Below, piece after piece: positions 34,955 through 43,715 of a stretch of 64,000 nt of DNA. Numbering within the stretch: the stretch's first letter is position 1; each line of letters starts with the position of its first letter. The translations under genes and the position numbers were made by a program. Under the pieces are notes generated by a model, which made no database searches, was not told where the DNA came from, and saw only the letters and a program-made list of their open reading frames with translations. Source of the stretch: Acidobacteriaceae bacterium (GTDB lineage Bacteria; Acidobacteriota; Terriglobia; Terriglobales; Acidobacteriaceae); the NCBI GenBank assembly GCA_903642225.1, contig CAHJWI010000006.1, forward strand, positions 1 through 64,000. The letters run 5' to 3'.

Positions 34955-35701
34955 ATGACCGACCGTGACCAGCTTCAGCCCGCGTTCGTCCTTGGTGCCA
35001 GCCTGTTTCTTGGGCTTGTGCTCGGCGGGTGGGCGCTTGGCAACCAGATTGAAGAAACCCGACTCGCCGACCGCTATGTCACCGTCAAGGGTCTCGTGGA
35101 GCGCACCGTGCAGGCCGACCACGCCAGCTGGTCCATCAGCTACAAGGAAACCGGCGACAACCTTGCGCCAGTTCTCGGCAAAACTGAAACCGACAAGACC
35201 GGCGTGCTCGCTTTTCTGGCAAAGCAGGGCTTCAGGGCGGACGACGTTAGCATAAGCGCGCCTGACATTACGGACACCACGACCGAGAACACGGGCCAAG
35301 ACAAGCGGCCACCATACCATTACCTGGCTTCGCAGAGCATCCAGATCACCAGCACCGATATCCCGAAGCTGGCCGCGGCCACCGGCCACACAGGTGACCT
35401 GCTGCAGGCCGGTATTGTGGTCTCGTCCGCTAGTCCTTCTTACCAGTTCACCGGGCTAAACGCGCTCAAGCCCGACATGATCACCGAAGCTACACGCAAT
35501 GCGCGTGCTTCGGCAGACCGCTTTGCCGCAGATTCAGGCGCAGCGGTGGGCGGCATCCGCTCCGCCAACCAGGGTGTCTTCTCCATCACGGCGGCAGATG
35601 CTGCGATGCTGAACCCGGGCGACGACGGCGGCGGCAATGAGACAAGCAGCATCGAGAAGAAAGCGCGCGTCGTTGCCACGGTGGAGTACTACCTCAAGTA
35701 A
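34955..35701 (+). CDS. SIMPL-domain (DUF541) membrane-anchored protein
   Basis: 248-residue protein with an N-terminal signal anchor at about residues 9-30 (FVLGASLFLGLVLGGWALG) and a periplasmic SIMPL/DUF541 domain. Typical segments are RYVTVKGLVERTVQADHASWSI near 40-60, where the family has its VxGxGxVxxxPD start, and EATRNARASADRFAADSGAAVGGI near 180. The group forms oligomeric periplasmic assemblies and is linked to oxidative-stress tolerance, but a biochemical role is not settled. It is seven bases after alaS and 75 bases before msrA, which fits a stress theme. Confidence 0.85.
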   Translation: MTDRDQLQPAFVLGASLFLGLVLGGWALGNQIEETRLADRYVTVKGLVERTVQADHASWSISYKETGDNLAPVLGKTETDKTGVLAFLAKQGFRADDVSISAPDITDTTTENTGQDKRPPYHYLASQSIQITSTDIPKLAAATGHTGDLLQAGIVVSSASPSYQFTGLNALKPDMITEATRNARASADRFAADSGAAVGGIRSANQGVFSITAADAAMLNPGDDGGGNETSSIEKKARVVATVEYYLK

Positions 35702-35776
35702 GCGCCATGGGCGTTGCTTATGCGACCCTCACCCTGCTTTGCGCGTCCAATCACTACAGGCTAAGGAGTAACCACC

Positions 35777-36295
35777 ATGGCAACAACGGAAACTGCAATC
35801 TTGGCCGGCGGATGCTTCTGGGGCATGCAGGAACTGCTTCGGAACCAACCAGGCGTTCTCTCGACCAGCGTCGGCTACACCGGCGGAGAGGTCGCAAACG
35901 CGACCTACCGTAATCATGGCAACCATGCGGAGGCGGTTGAGATCGTCTTCGATCCGGCGCAGATCACATTCAGAACCCTGCTGGAGTACTTCTTCCAGAT
36001 CCACGATCCCAGCACCCCCAACCGCCAAGGCAACGATCGTGGCGCCAGTTATCGATCGGCCATCTACTACACCAGCGAAGCCCAGCTGCAGACTGCGAAA
36101 GACACCATCGCCGACGTCAACGCATCCGGCCTCTGGCCCGGCAAGGTCGTCACGGATGTCGCCCCGGCTGGACCGTTCTGGCGTGCAGAGCTGGAGCACC
36201 AGGACTACCTGCAACGGTGGCCCGCCGGTTACACCTGCCATTGGGTTCGTCAGAATTGGGTCCTGCCTAAGCGTGAGGTGGCGGCGACGGTCTAA
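35777..36295 (+). CDS. msrA: Peptide methionine-S-sulfoxide reductase
   Basis: 172-residue MsrA, which reduces methionine-(S)-sulfoxide in proteins. The catalytic Cys is residue 13 in AGGCFWG. Other MsrA marks are [35 protein letters not shown] and [26 protein letters not shown]. No signal peptide, so cytoplasmic. The C-terminal resolving Cys of the E. coli enzyme is not obvious; a Cys occurs in YTCHW near residue 155. AAGGAG lies eight bases before the ATG. msrB is not in the window. Confidence 0.95.
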   Translation: MATTETAILAGGCFWGMQELLRNQPGVLSTSVGYTGGEVANATYRNHGNHAEAVEIVFDPAQITFRTLLEYFFQIHDPSTPNRQGNDRGASYRSAIYYTSEAQLQTAKDTIADVNASGLWPGKVVTDVAPAGPFWRAELEHQDYLQRWPAGYTCHWVRQNWVLPKREVAATV

Positions 36296-36325
36296 ACCCT
36301 GCCGATCGCCTGTTAGAGTTTTGCC

Positions 36326-37006
36326 ATGCTCGACGTTCATCCACCGCACAAAGCCATCGGCAGCGTTTCAGAATTCTTTCTGCATCTGTTCACCATTACG
36401 GTTGGGCTGCTTATCGCCGTCGGCATTGAGGGACTGGTAGAGCGGCATCAACACCGCGAGCTGGCCGAACAGGCGCGCAACAGCATGACTGCAGAAATCC
36501 GCGGAAACACTACATCTCTCCACGAGGCCCTGCAACAGATTGCGGCCATGCGCACCAAGATCAAGGCGGACATTGCCGCCGTGGAAGCGGTGCAGAACGC
36601 ACCCACCGGATCTGCTCCAACGGACGTTAAACTCCGCATCGACTACGGCGGCAATACAGTAGATGAGACTGCATGGAGGACCGCGCAGGCGACTGCGGCG
36701 CTCAGCTACATGCCCTACGACGAGGCCTCAACCTTCAGCAACATCTACGCCGAGGCCGAAGACTTTAACAGTTCGCAGGCTCCACTCGCGGATGACGTTG
36801 CTGCCTTCACTGGATTAGTTCGTCGCTACGGAGTCACCAAGCGGCCAATTACTAGGGAGGCGGCAGACGCCATGGCTGAACGCCTCGGTATATGGCAGGG
36901 CCACCTTTTCAGGATCCGCGTCGCCGCAAAGGTGTTGCAGAATGACCAGGACGCGTTTTTGCAGCACCGCAAGGCAGAGCCGCTCCACAGCATTTCAGAC
37001 GACTGA
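36326..37006 (+). CDS. Hypothetical single-helix membrane protein
   Basis: 226 residues of unknown function. It opens with MLDVHPPHKAIGSVSEFFLHLFTITVGLLIAVGIEGLVE, one transmembrane helix at about 18-38, followed by a mostly helical, Ala/Glu-rich domain with ERHQHRELAEQARNSMTAEIRGN. I recall this N-terminal pattern in uncharacterised proteins of Acidobacteria and Alphaproteobacteria, but no domain name can be given with certainty. It is 30 bases after msrA, so probably cotranscribed. Confidence 0.65.
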   Translation: MLDVHPPHKAIGSVSEFFLHLFTITVGLLIAVGIEGLVERHQHRELAEQARNSMTAEIRGNTTSLHEALQQIAAMRTKIKADIAAVEAVQNAPTGSAPTDVKLRIDYGGNTVDETAWRTAQATAALSYMPYDEASTFSNIYAEAEDFNSSQAPLADDVAAFTGLVRRYGVTKRPITREAADAMAERLGIWQGHLFRIRVAAKVLQNDQDAFLQHRKAEPLHSISDD

Positions 37007-37096
37007 TTTGCTCCACTGCCAGACGGGTATCGCTGCGAGTACCGCTCCATTTTTGCCTGCAGGACGCGGTTCGCCGCACCCATAAACTGAAGGTGC

Positions 37097-39379
37097 TTGA
37101 CCCGAGCCGCTTCATCCCGTCCCGGCCGTACCGCAGTTCTCCTGCTGTACGCAGCCATTCTGCCCGCAGCGCCCCGGCACCCGGCTGCCGATACTCCATG
37201 GTCCATAGCGGAGGCTGCGCATGCGCAGCTCGCCTCTATTCCTCAAATGGAGCGAACCGCCACAGACTACCGCACAGTCATGGACGCTTACCGGTTGATT
37301 TATCACTCGACGCCCGGTGACATGCATGCGCCGGAATCGATCTACAACGTGGGTAGCCTTCTTGAAGAGGAAGGTGTGGTGCTGCACGAACCGCATGCCA
37401 TGCAGGCGGCGATGGGCCAGTTCGGTTTCTTGCGCAAGCAGTATCCCACAAGCAGCCTGCGCATCGCGGCGTTGCTGGAGGAGGCGCGGATTGCAGCTGC
37501 CGGACTGCACGACAGTAAGCTTGCTCGGGAAAAGTACGCTGCCTTCGTTGACCAGTTTCCCCGTTCTGCACACGCTCAGGAGGCGCATGACGCGCTCATC
37601 ATCCTGCACACCGGTGCCCTGCCAGTAGTGGCTGAAGGACCGCTCGCAGCAACTACGCAGCACCCACCGCCAGCACGTTTCACAGACGCCGCCAGCAATC
37701 CTTCGCAGACGAGCATCGCCATCGCGCACCGTAACACTACGGGCTTGGCAGCTGCTTCCAGCGGAGTTCCCGGCAGTACCGTGGCACCTGGCGAACGTGC
37801 AGAGGCAAGCCTGCTAGCGTCAGAACGCCGGGCCACTGCCGCGGACACAGCAGAACAGCAGGCGGCATCGCAGCAAAACGCGGCACTACAACAAGACACG
37901 GTATCCCACGCCGTCATCGACGCATCAACCCACGCACCGGCGCACACCCCCAGCGGTATGGCGATAGTCTCCGGAATTCGCCACTGGTCGACACCCACGT
38001 ATACCCGTGTCGCAATCGACCTGGGGGACGAAGTGCTCTACCAGGCGGCGCGTGTGCCACACCCGGATCGCATCTTCTTCGACCTGCACGGCACGAGGCT
38101 CGCCCAGGATCTTGTCGGCAAGAGCTTCGACATTGTGGACGACGGCTTTCTGAGGCGGATCCGCATCGCGCAGTATACCAACGACAGCACGCGCGTCGTA
38201 CTGGATGTGAATGACGTCACGGAGTACTCCGCGTTTCTCCTGCCCAATCCTTACCGGCTCATCATTGACATTCACGGCGGCGCACGTGGCGCCACTGCGG
38301 CAGCAGGCATCGATGTACCTGCATCTCAGGCCCTTGCCAGTCGACAACCGGCGTCGCGCGCCGCAGCCGCGGTACCCAGCACGGTGCCGGTGCGCACAAA
38401 TCCAGCGGGGGCGCATGACGTTGCAGATTTGAGCAGGCAACCCGGCAAGGTCGATGCAACTGACCAGCCCACGACGCAGCCCATCGCAGTGGTCGCCGAA
38501 AACGCGCCAGGTGCCGAGGATGAAAAGCCTGCCACGGCAAAGCGAGTCAAGCGTGCAAATCGCGAGGTGGCCGCGAGAGACTCAACCACAGATGTGTCGG
38601 TTCGCCGCACGGCAACACCCACAGCTGATGGCGAGCGCTCCCTGATGCGTGCACTCGGACTTAAGATCGGGCGTATCGTCATCGATCCGGGTCACGGGGG
38701 GCACGATTCCGGCACCCTTGGCGTAGGCGGCATCATGGAAAAAGACGTGGTGCTCGACGTGGCTCTGCGGCTTGGCAAATTGCTGCACGACCATTTGGGC
38801 GCAGAGATCGTCTACACGCGTTCGGACGATACGTTTATCCCGCTGGAAACCCGGACAGCGATCGCGAACCAGGCACAGGCCGATCTGTTCCTGAGTGTGC
38901 ACGCCAACAGCTCACAGGACGAGACCGCGCGTGGCGTGGAAACGTACTACCTGAACTTCACCTCGCAACCCGATGCGTTGGATGTTGCCGCGCGGGAAAA
39001 TGCCGTCAGCGATCAGAGCGTGCACGAGCTGGCCAGCATGGTGAAAAAGATCACCCTCAAAGACAAAATTGAAGAGTCCCGCGAATTCGCCCAGGACGTA
39101 GAGGCATCCCTGTACGACGGTCTGCAGAAGGGCAATTCCGGCTTGAAGAATCGCGGCGTCAAAAAGGCTCCATTTGTCGTTCTGATCGGCGCCAACATGC
39201 CATCCATCCTTACCGAGATCAGCTTCGTCACCAATCCGCAGGATGCGGCCGAACTGCGCACCGGCGAGTACCGGCAGCGTGTCGCGGAATCCATCTATCG
39301 GGGCGTCGCTCGCTATGCACAAGGCCTTGGTGGCATGCGGGTTGCTGCGGCAGCCAAGCCTGCAGCCGCAGCCCAGTAA
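37097..39379 (+). CDS. N-acetylmuramoyl-L-alanine amidase with TPR-like and AMIN domains
   Basis: 760-residue exported cell-wall hydrolase. After a short hydrophobic N-terminus, residues 75-180 look like tetratricopeptide helices (FLRKQYPTSSLRIAALLEEARIAAAGLHDSKLAREKYAAF). A low-complexity Ala/Thr/Gln linker follows. An AMIN domain lies at about 293-395 (IRHWSTPTYTRVAIDLGD), then another linker. Amidase_3 lies at about 524-745: zinc ligands in DPGHGGHDSG, the Glu in GIMEKDVVLDVALRL, His in HANSS, and catalytic Glu in ILTEISFVTN are all present. It cleaves the stem peptide from muramic acid, probably at division. The start TTG at 37097 is uncertain. It converges on hisS. Confidence 0.9.
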   Translation: MTRAASSRPGRTAVLLLYAAILPAAPRHPAADTPWSIAEAAHAQLASIPQMERTATDYRTVMDAYRLIYHSTPGDMHAPESIYNVGSLLEEEGVVLHEPHAMQAAMGQFGFLRKQYPTSSLRIAALLEEARIAAAGLHDSKLAREKYAAFVDQFPRSAHAQEAHDALIILHTGALPVVAEGPLAATTQHPPPARFTDAASNPSQTSIAIAHRNTTGLAAASSGVPGSTVAPGERAEASLLASERRATAADTAEQQAASQQNAALQQDTVSHAVIDASTHAPAHTPSGMAIVSGIRHWSTPTYTRVAIDLGDEVLYQAARVPHPDRIFFDLHGTRLAQDLVGKSFDIVDDGFLRRIRIAQYTNDSTRVVLDVNDVTEYSAFLLPNPYRLIIDIHGGARGATAAAGIDVPASQALASRQPASRAAAAVPSTVPVRTNPAGAHDVADLSRQPGKVDATDQPTTQPIAVVAENAPGAEDEKPATAKRVKRANREVAARDSTTDVSVRRTATPTADGERSLMRALGLKIGRIVIDPGHGGHDSGTLGVGGIMEKDVVLDVALRLGKLLHDHLGAEIVYTRSDDTFIPLETRTAIANQAQADLFLSVHANSSQDETARGVETYYLNFTSQPDALDVAARENAVSDQSVHELASMVKKITLKDKIEESREFAQDVEASLYDGLQKGNSGLKNRGVKKAPFVVLIGANMPSILTEISFVTNPQDAAELRTGEYRQRVAESIYRGVARYAQGLGGMRVAAAAKPAAAAQ

Positions 39380-39406
39380 CTCCAAACAGGCTGGCAACCA
39401 TTGCTA

Positions 39407-40732
39407 TCAGCCGGCTAGAGCCACAGGCAATTCGTTCGCGCCCAGCTTTCGCTGATCCCCCGTAGCAAAAGTTTTGACCGTATATATCCCCTGCGCGACC
39501 TCATCTTCACCAACCAGCACAGCATGGTTTGCCAGGCGGTCGGCTACTTCAAACGATTTTTTCAGGCGGAAGCTTCCGTCACCCACCTCAACCTTCAGGC
39601 CAGCGCGCCGCAGCCCCTTTGCGAGCGCCAGCGCGGGAGCATTCTGTTCAGGATTGAGTGGCGCGATATAGGCATCCAGCTTCACGGCGGCGGCCTTCTC
39701 AGTGGCGGCGGCCTGCAACGCCTGCAGCGTCAGGATCAGGCGATCTTCGCCGATGGCAAACCCAATGCCAGGTGCGCGTGGTCCGCCAAGCATTTCGCTG
39801 AGCCCGTCATAGCGGCCACCGCCGAGAAGTGCATTCTGTGTTCCCAGGCCAAGGTCCACCGTAAATTCAAATGTTGTGCGCGTGTAATAGTCTAGGCCGC
39901 GTACAAGGCGCGGATTGATCGTGTAGGGCACATCACAGGCGTCCAGCGCTGCCAGCACCTGCCTAAAATGGTCGCGTGAAGCGTCGTCAAGGTAGTCGGC
40001 GATCTTTGGGAGCGCGTCGATGATTACTTGGTCGGCTTCGTCCTTCGAATCTAGGACGCGAAGCGGATTTGCCTCGGCGCGGCGCTGGTTGTCCGGACAC
40101 ATGCTGTCCTTCACCGGTGCTAGCGCCTCACGCAGGGCAGCCACATAGCGCGGCCGGTCTGTGGACGACCCGACAGAATTAATTTGCAGGCGCCAGCCCC
40201 GAAAATCATTGTCGGCGCCGGCACGCGGAATGCCGAGCTCGTCGAGCAGAGCCGCCAGCATCTGCAACACCTCGGCATCGCGAAGCGACGATTCCGCACC
40301 GGACGACGGGGGGCCAATCACCTCTGCGCCAATCTGAAAGAACTGGCGATAGCGCCCCTTCTGCGGGCGTTCGCGGCGAAATTGCGGGCCGATGTAGTAA
40401 AGCTTCTGCAGTTGCCCTGTGTCGCCCATCTTATGTTCGATATACGCGCGTACAACACCCGCGGTATTTTCTGGCCGCAGCGTAAGGGACTGCGGCTTCT
40501 CACTCGCGGCCCGCGCTTTGTCTTCCCACGTGTACATCTCTTTGCTCACCACGTCGGTTTCCTCGCCGACGCCGCGCACAAAGAGCTCCGTCGCTTCAAG
40601 CACAGGCGTCCGAATTTCGCCGAAGTTATAACGCGCGAAGACGTCGCGGGCGGTGTGCTCCACGTGATTCCAAAGTGCTGTCTCAGGGGGTAAAAGGTCG
40701 CGTGTACCGCGGACTGCTTTGATCGTGCTCAT
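39407..40732 (-). CDS. hisS: Histidine--tRNA ligase
   Basis: 441-residue class II histidyl-tRNA synthetase. The conserved N-terminus is STIKAVRGTRDLLPPE. Motif 2 is YIGPQFRRERPQKGRYRQFFQIGAEVIG, the histidine-specific block is LVRGLDYYTRTTFEF, motif 3 is GIGFAIGEDRLILTL, and a C-terminal anticodon-binding domain with the usual VEVGDGSFRLKKSFEVADRLANHAVLVGEDEV is present. The ATG at 40732 is chosen because the family begins there; 28 extra codons upstream are open but not homologous. No strong Shine-Dalgarno is visible, and an inverted repeat lies in the leader. Confidence 0.96.
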   Translation of the reverse strand: MSTIKAVRGTRDLLPPETALWNHVEHTARDVFARYNFGEIRTPVLEATELFVRGVGEETDVVSKEMYTWEDKARAASEKPQSLTLRPENTAGVVRAYIEHKMGDTGQLQKLYYIGPQFRRERPQKGRYRQFFQIGAEVIGPPSSGAESSLRDAEVLQMLAALLDELGIPRAGADNDFRGWRLQINSVGSSTDRPRYVAALREALAPVKDSMCPDNQRRAEANPLRVLDSKDEADQVIIDALPKIADYLDDASRDHFRQVLAALDACDVPYTINPRLVRGLDYYTRTTFEFTVDLGLGTQNALLGGGRYDGLSEMLGGPRAPGIGFAIGEDRLILTLQALQAAATEKAAAVKLDAYIAPLNPEQNAPALALAKGLRRAGLKVEVGDGSFRLKKSFEVADRLANHAVLVGEDEVAQGIYTVKTFATGDQRKLGANELPVALAG

Positions 40733-41046
40733 CGACGTCCAGTGTAGCCCGGGGACAAGGAAGGCGTACCAAAGCGTCCTGCCACTACCCCGGGCATCCT
40801 GACGCTTGCTCCACACAGCATCGGTTCTCCGGAGTCAGCACCGTTAGAAGAACGACGCACGTGTGCCCTGCAACAGACTAGCTTTACGCTACTCCGTAAC
40901 TATTGTTTCTAGGCCAGTTAAGTCAGCTATGGGACGTAGTTTTACGTTGCAAAACACTATAGTCGATTTTGGCTGTGTAGGCCTGTCAGCACGTGAGTTG
41001 CCCTCGCTTAGCGATGAGCTTTCCCGACTGAACGAAGGGAAGAGCG
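40733..41046. other. Divergent intergenic region hisS / crp-family regulator
   Basis: 314 bases. On the hisS side are two 8-base arms GCCCGGGG (40747-40754) and CCCCGGGC (40788-40795) that can pair in the hisS leader. The middle (about 40890-40990) is relatively AT-rich and has a good -10-like TATAGT at 40958-40963 on the plus strand without a clear -35, which suggests an activator-dependent promoter for the Crp/Fnr gene. No gene is seen. Confidence 0.45.
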
Positions 41047-41775
41047 ATGAGCGACGTTTCTAACCGATTGCTGGATTGCCTCTCGCCTGTCACAAAGGAC
41101 ATGGTTATGTCCCGTTGTACGCCGGTTCCGCTGCCCCGTCGTACTGTTTTGTACCAGCCTCAAATCATGCCTGAATTTTGCTATTTCCTGACATCCGGGA
41201 TGGTGTCAGTCATTACCACGATGCAGGACGGTGAGTCGGCTGAGGTCAGCGTGGTTGGCCGGGAGGGTCTCTCCGGCGGAGTGCAGCTGCTTGGACCAGG
41301 CAGGGTGCCGACTACATGCATCATGCAGCTGGACGGTAGCGGTCTACGCATTCCTACTGCTGAGATGCGCCGCATCTTCGACACATCAGAAGAGGTAAGA
41401 GCCCGCATTCTGGAGTACGTGCAGGAGCAATCCAATTTGATGGGCCAGATTGCCGCATGCAATCGGCTGCACGAGGCTGAGGCACGGCTTGCACGATGGC
41501 TGTTGATGGCCAGCGATCGCATCGGCAACCTGGAGATGAACTTCACGCAGGAGTTCCTGGCAGAACTACTAGGGGCGCGCCGAACTACTGTCACAATGGT
41601 CGCCGGTGCACTTCAGCGAAACGGTTTGATTGAGTACCGCCGCGGACGAGTAAAGATCGTGAATCCCGATGCGTTGGAACAAGCTGCCTGTGAGTGTTAC
41701 CGAGTCACAGCTGAACTGCATGCCCAGTTGTACAAGACTTACTCGCCTTTACAGAGCGGCGCAAACGTCAGGTAA
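41047..41775 (+). CDS. Crp/Fnr-family transcriptional regulator
   Basis: 242 residues: an N-terminal cyclic-nucleotide-binding-like beta barrel (about 20-125), a dimerisation helix, and a C-terminal winged helix at about 165-215 with recognition segment EFLAELLGARRTTVTMVAGALQRNGLIEYRRGRVKI. The Arg-Ser/Thr cAMP phosphate cassette of CRP is replaced by VGREGLSGGVQLLGPG, so binding of cAMP is doubtful, and the four Fnr iron-sulfur cysteines are absent. The effector is unknown. It begins the co-directional XdhC/MocA/HD group and may control it. The start ATG follows AAGGGAAGAG. Confidence 0.85.
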   Translation: MSDVSNRLLDCLSPVTKDMVMSRCTPVPLPRRTVLYQPQIMPEFCYFLTSGMVSVITTMQDGESAEVSVVGREGLSGGVQLLGPGRVPTTCIMQLDGSGLRIPTAEMRRIFDTSEEVRARILEYVQEQSNLMGQIAACNRLHEAEARLARWLLMASDRIGNLEMNFTQEFLAELLGARRTTVTMVAGALQRNGLIEYRRGRVKIVNPDALEQAACECYRVTAELHAQLYKTYSPLQSGANVR

Positions 41776-41912
41776 GGTACCGTGGCAGTGATGCTGACGG
41801 CATCGTTGCAGCACTAAGTCTTCTTACACCATGGCTCGCTTCCACCTGCGACTTCTGCCTTCTTCGCTCCCTCTTGCATCCAATGGAGGTACATGGTCAG
41901 CGGAAGACAAAC

Positions 41913-43094
41913 ATGAGTACCAGAGAACATCGGGACATCGTCGCTTTAGCAGCGTCGGCAGCAGATGGCGTGCTGGTGACGCTGGTCCGCGCCTCGGGTT
42001 CGTCATACCGTCGGCCGGGTGCAAGGCTGTTGATTCTTGCCGACGGACGCACAGCCGGCACCATCTCTGGCGGATGTTTAGAGGCGGACCTGTTACGACG
42101 GGCGCATTGGCGTGTGCGCAATGGTTCGGTCATGCAGGTGTATGACACGGGTTTTGATGAAACGTCAGAGGTGCCGTTTGGATTGGGTTGCGGCGGTTTG
42201 GTGGATCTGTTGCTGGAGCCGACCTCAACGGCAGAGGCACGAGCGGTTATCAACGGCTTGGCTGACACCCTGGAGGGATGTTCGCGCTGCGTCGTGACCC
42301 GCATGCCTTCTGCGGAAAAACCCATGTGTCGTCTCGTCATGAACGAACGCAACGACATTCTCTTCAACAGTGAAGGGCTTACGGCTGCGGAGATTGCGGA
42401 GCTTCGCTACGTCGCTCTGAATCCGGCAGCTGCGGATAGCAGCACGTTTGTGGAGCGTCTGCAGCCGGCACAGCGACTGGTTATCTTCGGCGCAGGAGAT
42501 GATGTGCGTCCTCTGACGCGCGTTGCCGCCGAGCTTGGATGGACCGTGATCGTTGCGGATGGACGGCCCCAACAGGTTACTGCCGTGCGCTTTCCCCAGG
42601 CGAATGCCCTTATGGTGACGCAGACCGCCGATGCCGTGTTGCCGACGGACGCGGTTGTGCTGATGACCCATTCGTTTGAACAGGATCTATCCTTGTTGAC
42701 CGAGTTGTTATTGCTGCGTCCGAGGTACCTGGGTTTGTTGGGTGCGCGGCAGCGGTCGGCGCTCCTGCTTCGCGATGCTGCCGCGATAGCAAACCTTTCT
42801 TTTGCTGAGGCCTTCGCTCGAATTCATGCGCCAATCGGACTGGAATTGGGAGGAGATGGACCGGAGAGCATTGCGATCTCCATTGCAGCAGAGGTTCAGG
42901 CTGCCATCCATGTGGGGACATTGCGGACCACGCATCCTGGTGCTCCGCGACGCATGACTCTGGCGGATGCGGAGCAACTGGCTGCCAGTTTTGGCGGGGG
43001 CAGGCACGGTACCAGCAAATGCTTTCTCGATTGCCCGATAGTACAAGCAAGCCCCGACGGTTCGATCGCCTGCGCTGAGGAAGCGGCGGTATGA
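41913..43094 (+). CDS. XdhC/CoxI-family molybdenum-enzyme maturation factor
   Basis: 393-residue XdhC-like protein with the XdhC_CoxI N-terminal domain (GVLVTLVRASGSSYRRPGARLLI, GTISGGCLEADLL, GLGCGGLVDLLLEP) and a C-terminal Rossmann XdhC_C domain (LVIFGAGDDVRPLTRVAAELGW). XdhC binds molybdenum cofactor, helps its sulfuration and inserts it into xanthine dehydrogenase-type hydroxylases. The ATG at 41913 is chosen over one 13 codons upstream. It overlaps the next gene by four bases (ATGA), so the two are translationally coupled. No oxidase subunits are present in the window. Confidence 0.9.
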   Translation: MSTREHRDIVALAASAADGVLVTLVRASGSSYRRPGARLLILADGRTAGTISGGCLEADLLRRAHWRVRNGSVMQVYDTGFDETSEVPFGLGCGGLVDLLLEPTSTAEARAVINGLADTLEGCSRCVVTRMPSAEKPMCRLVMNERNDILFNSEGLTAAEIAELRYVALNPAAADSSTFVERLQPAQRLVIFGAGDDVRPLTRVAAELGWTVIVADGRPQQVTAVRFPQANALMVTQTADAVLPTDAVVLMTHSFEQDLSLLTELLLLRPRYLGLLGARQRSALLLRDAAAIANLSFAEAFARIHAPIGLELGGDGPESIAISIAAEVQAAIHVGTLRTTHPGAPRRMTLADAEQLAASFGGGRHGTSKCFLDCPIVQASPDGSIACAEEAAV

Positions 43095-43711
43095 GCAACA
43101 GGCGACTTGCGGCTCTTGTGCTCGCCGCCGGAGCATCCACTCGCTTAGGGCAGCCGAAGCAACTGCTTTACTTCCAGGGTGAGTTGCTGGTTAAACGTGC
43201 CGTCCGGGTGGCGCGCGAGGCTGGAGCCCATACCGTTTTCGTAGTGCTTGGCGCGCATTATCAGCCGATCTTTCAGGAGTTGTCAACGGTGGACCCGCCG
43301 GTGCGCGTGCTGCTGAATCAGGGCTGGCACCTGGGCATGGGCAACTCCATCGCGTTGGGTGCGGCCGCCGCCGAACGGGACGAAGCCGATGACCTGCTCG
43401 TTCTGACCTGCGATCAAATCCACGTTACGGCGGAGCACCTGCGCCTCTTGGTTCGGGCGTCGCGACGGGACCATGTCGTAGCGTCTCTCTACGCAGAGCA
43501 CCGTGGCGTTCCCGCACTGTTCCCAGAATTTAGCTTTCAAGCACTGCAGGCACTCCGTGGTGACAGGGGCGCACGCGATCTACTGCAGCAGGAAGATGTA
43601 CTCTCCGTTCCATTTCCGCTGGGGTATGTCGACGTCGACACGCCGGAAGACCTGGACGCACTGAATGCAGGCCAGCCGGGATGGGCTACCAGGAATCTGG
43701 CAGTATCCTGA
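43091..43711 (+). CDS. MocA-like molybdenum cofactor cytidylyltransferase
   Basis: 206-residue MobA-like nucleotidyltransferase. The N-terminus RLAALVLAAGASTRLGQPKQLL has the LAAGxSxRxGxxK nucleotide motif, and LVLTCDQIHVTAEHLRLL has the acidic metal site after the central strand (CDQ). With XdhC beside it, the likely reaction is transfer of CMP from CTP to molybdopterin, making the dinucleotide cofactor of hydroxylases. MobA (GMP transfer) is the alternative. Start overlaps the XdhC stop as ATGA. Confidence 0.88.
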   Translation: MSNRRLAALVLAAGASTRLGQPKQLLYFQGELLVKRAVRVAREAGAHTVFVVLGAHYQPIFQELSTVDPPVRVLLNQGWHLGMGNSIALGAAAAERDEADDLLVLTCDQIHVTAEHLRLLVRASRRDHVVASLYAEHRGVPALFPEFSFQALQALRGDRGARDLLQQEDVLSVPFPLGYVDVDTPEDLDALNAGQPGWATRNLAVS

Positions 43712-43715
43712 GACC

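Noticed and set aside
40863-41063. 66-codon plus-strand frame before the Crp/Fnr gene
   Set aside because: It overlaps the regulator start, has no ribosome site and no protein-like features.
36000-42000. Replication origin
   Set aside because: The skew switch alone is not enough; there is no dnaA, dnaN or DnaA-box cluster, and gene orientation argues the other way.
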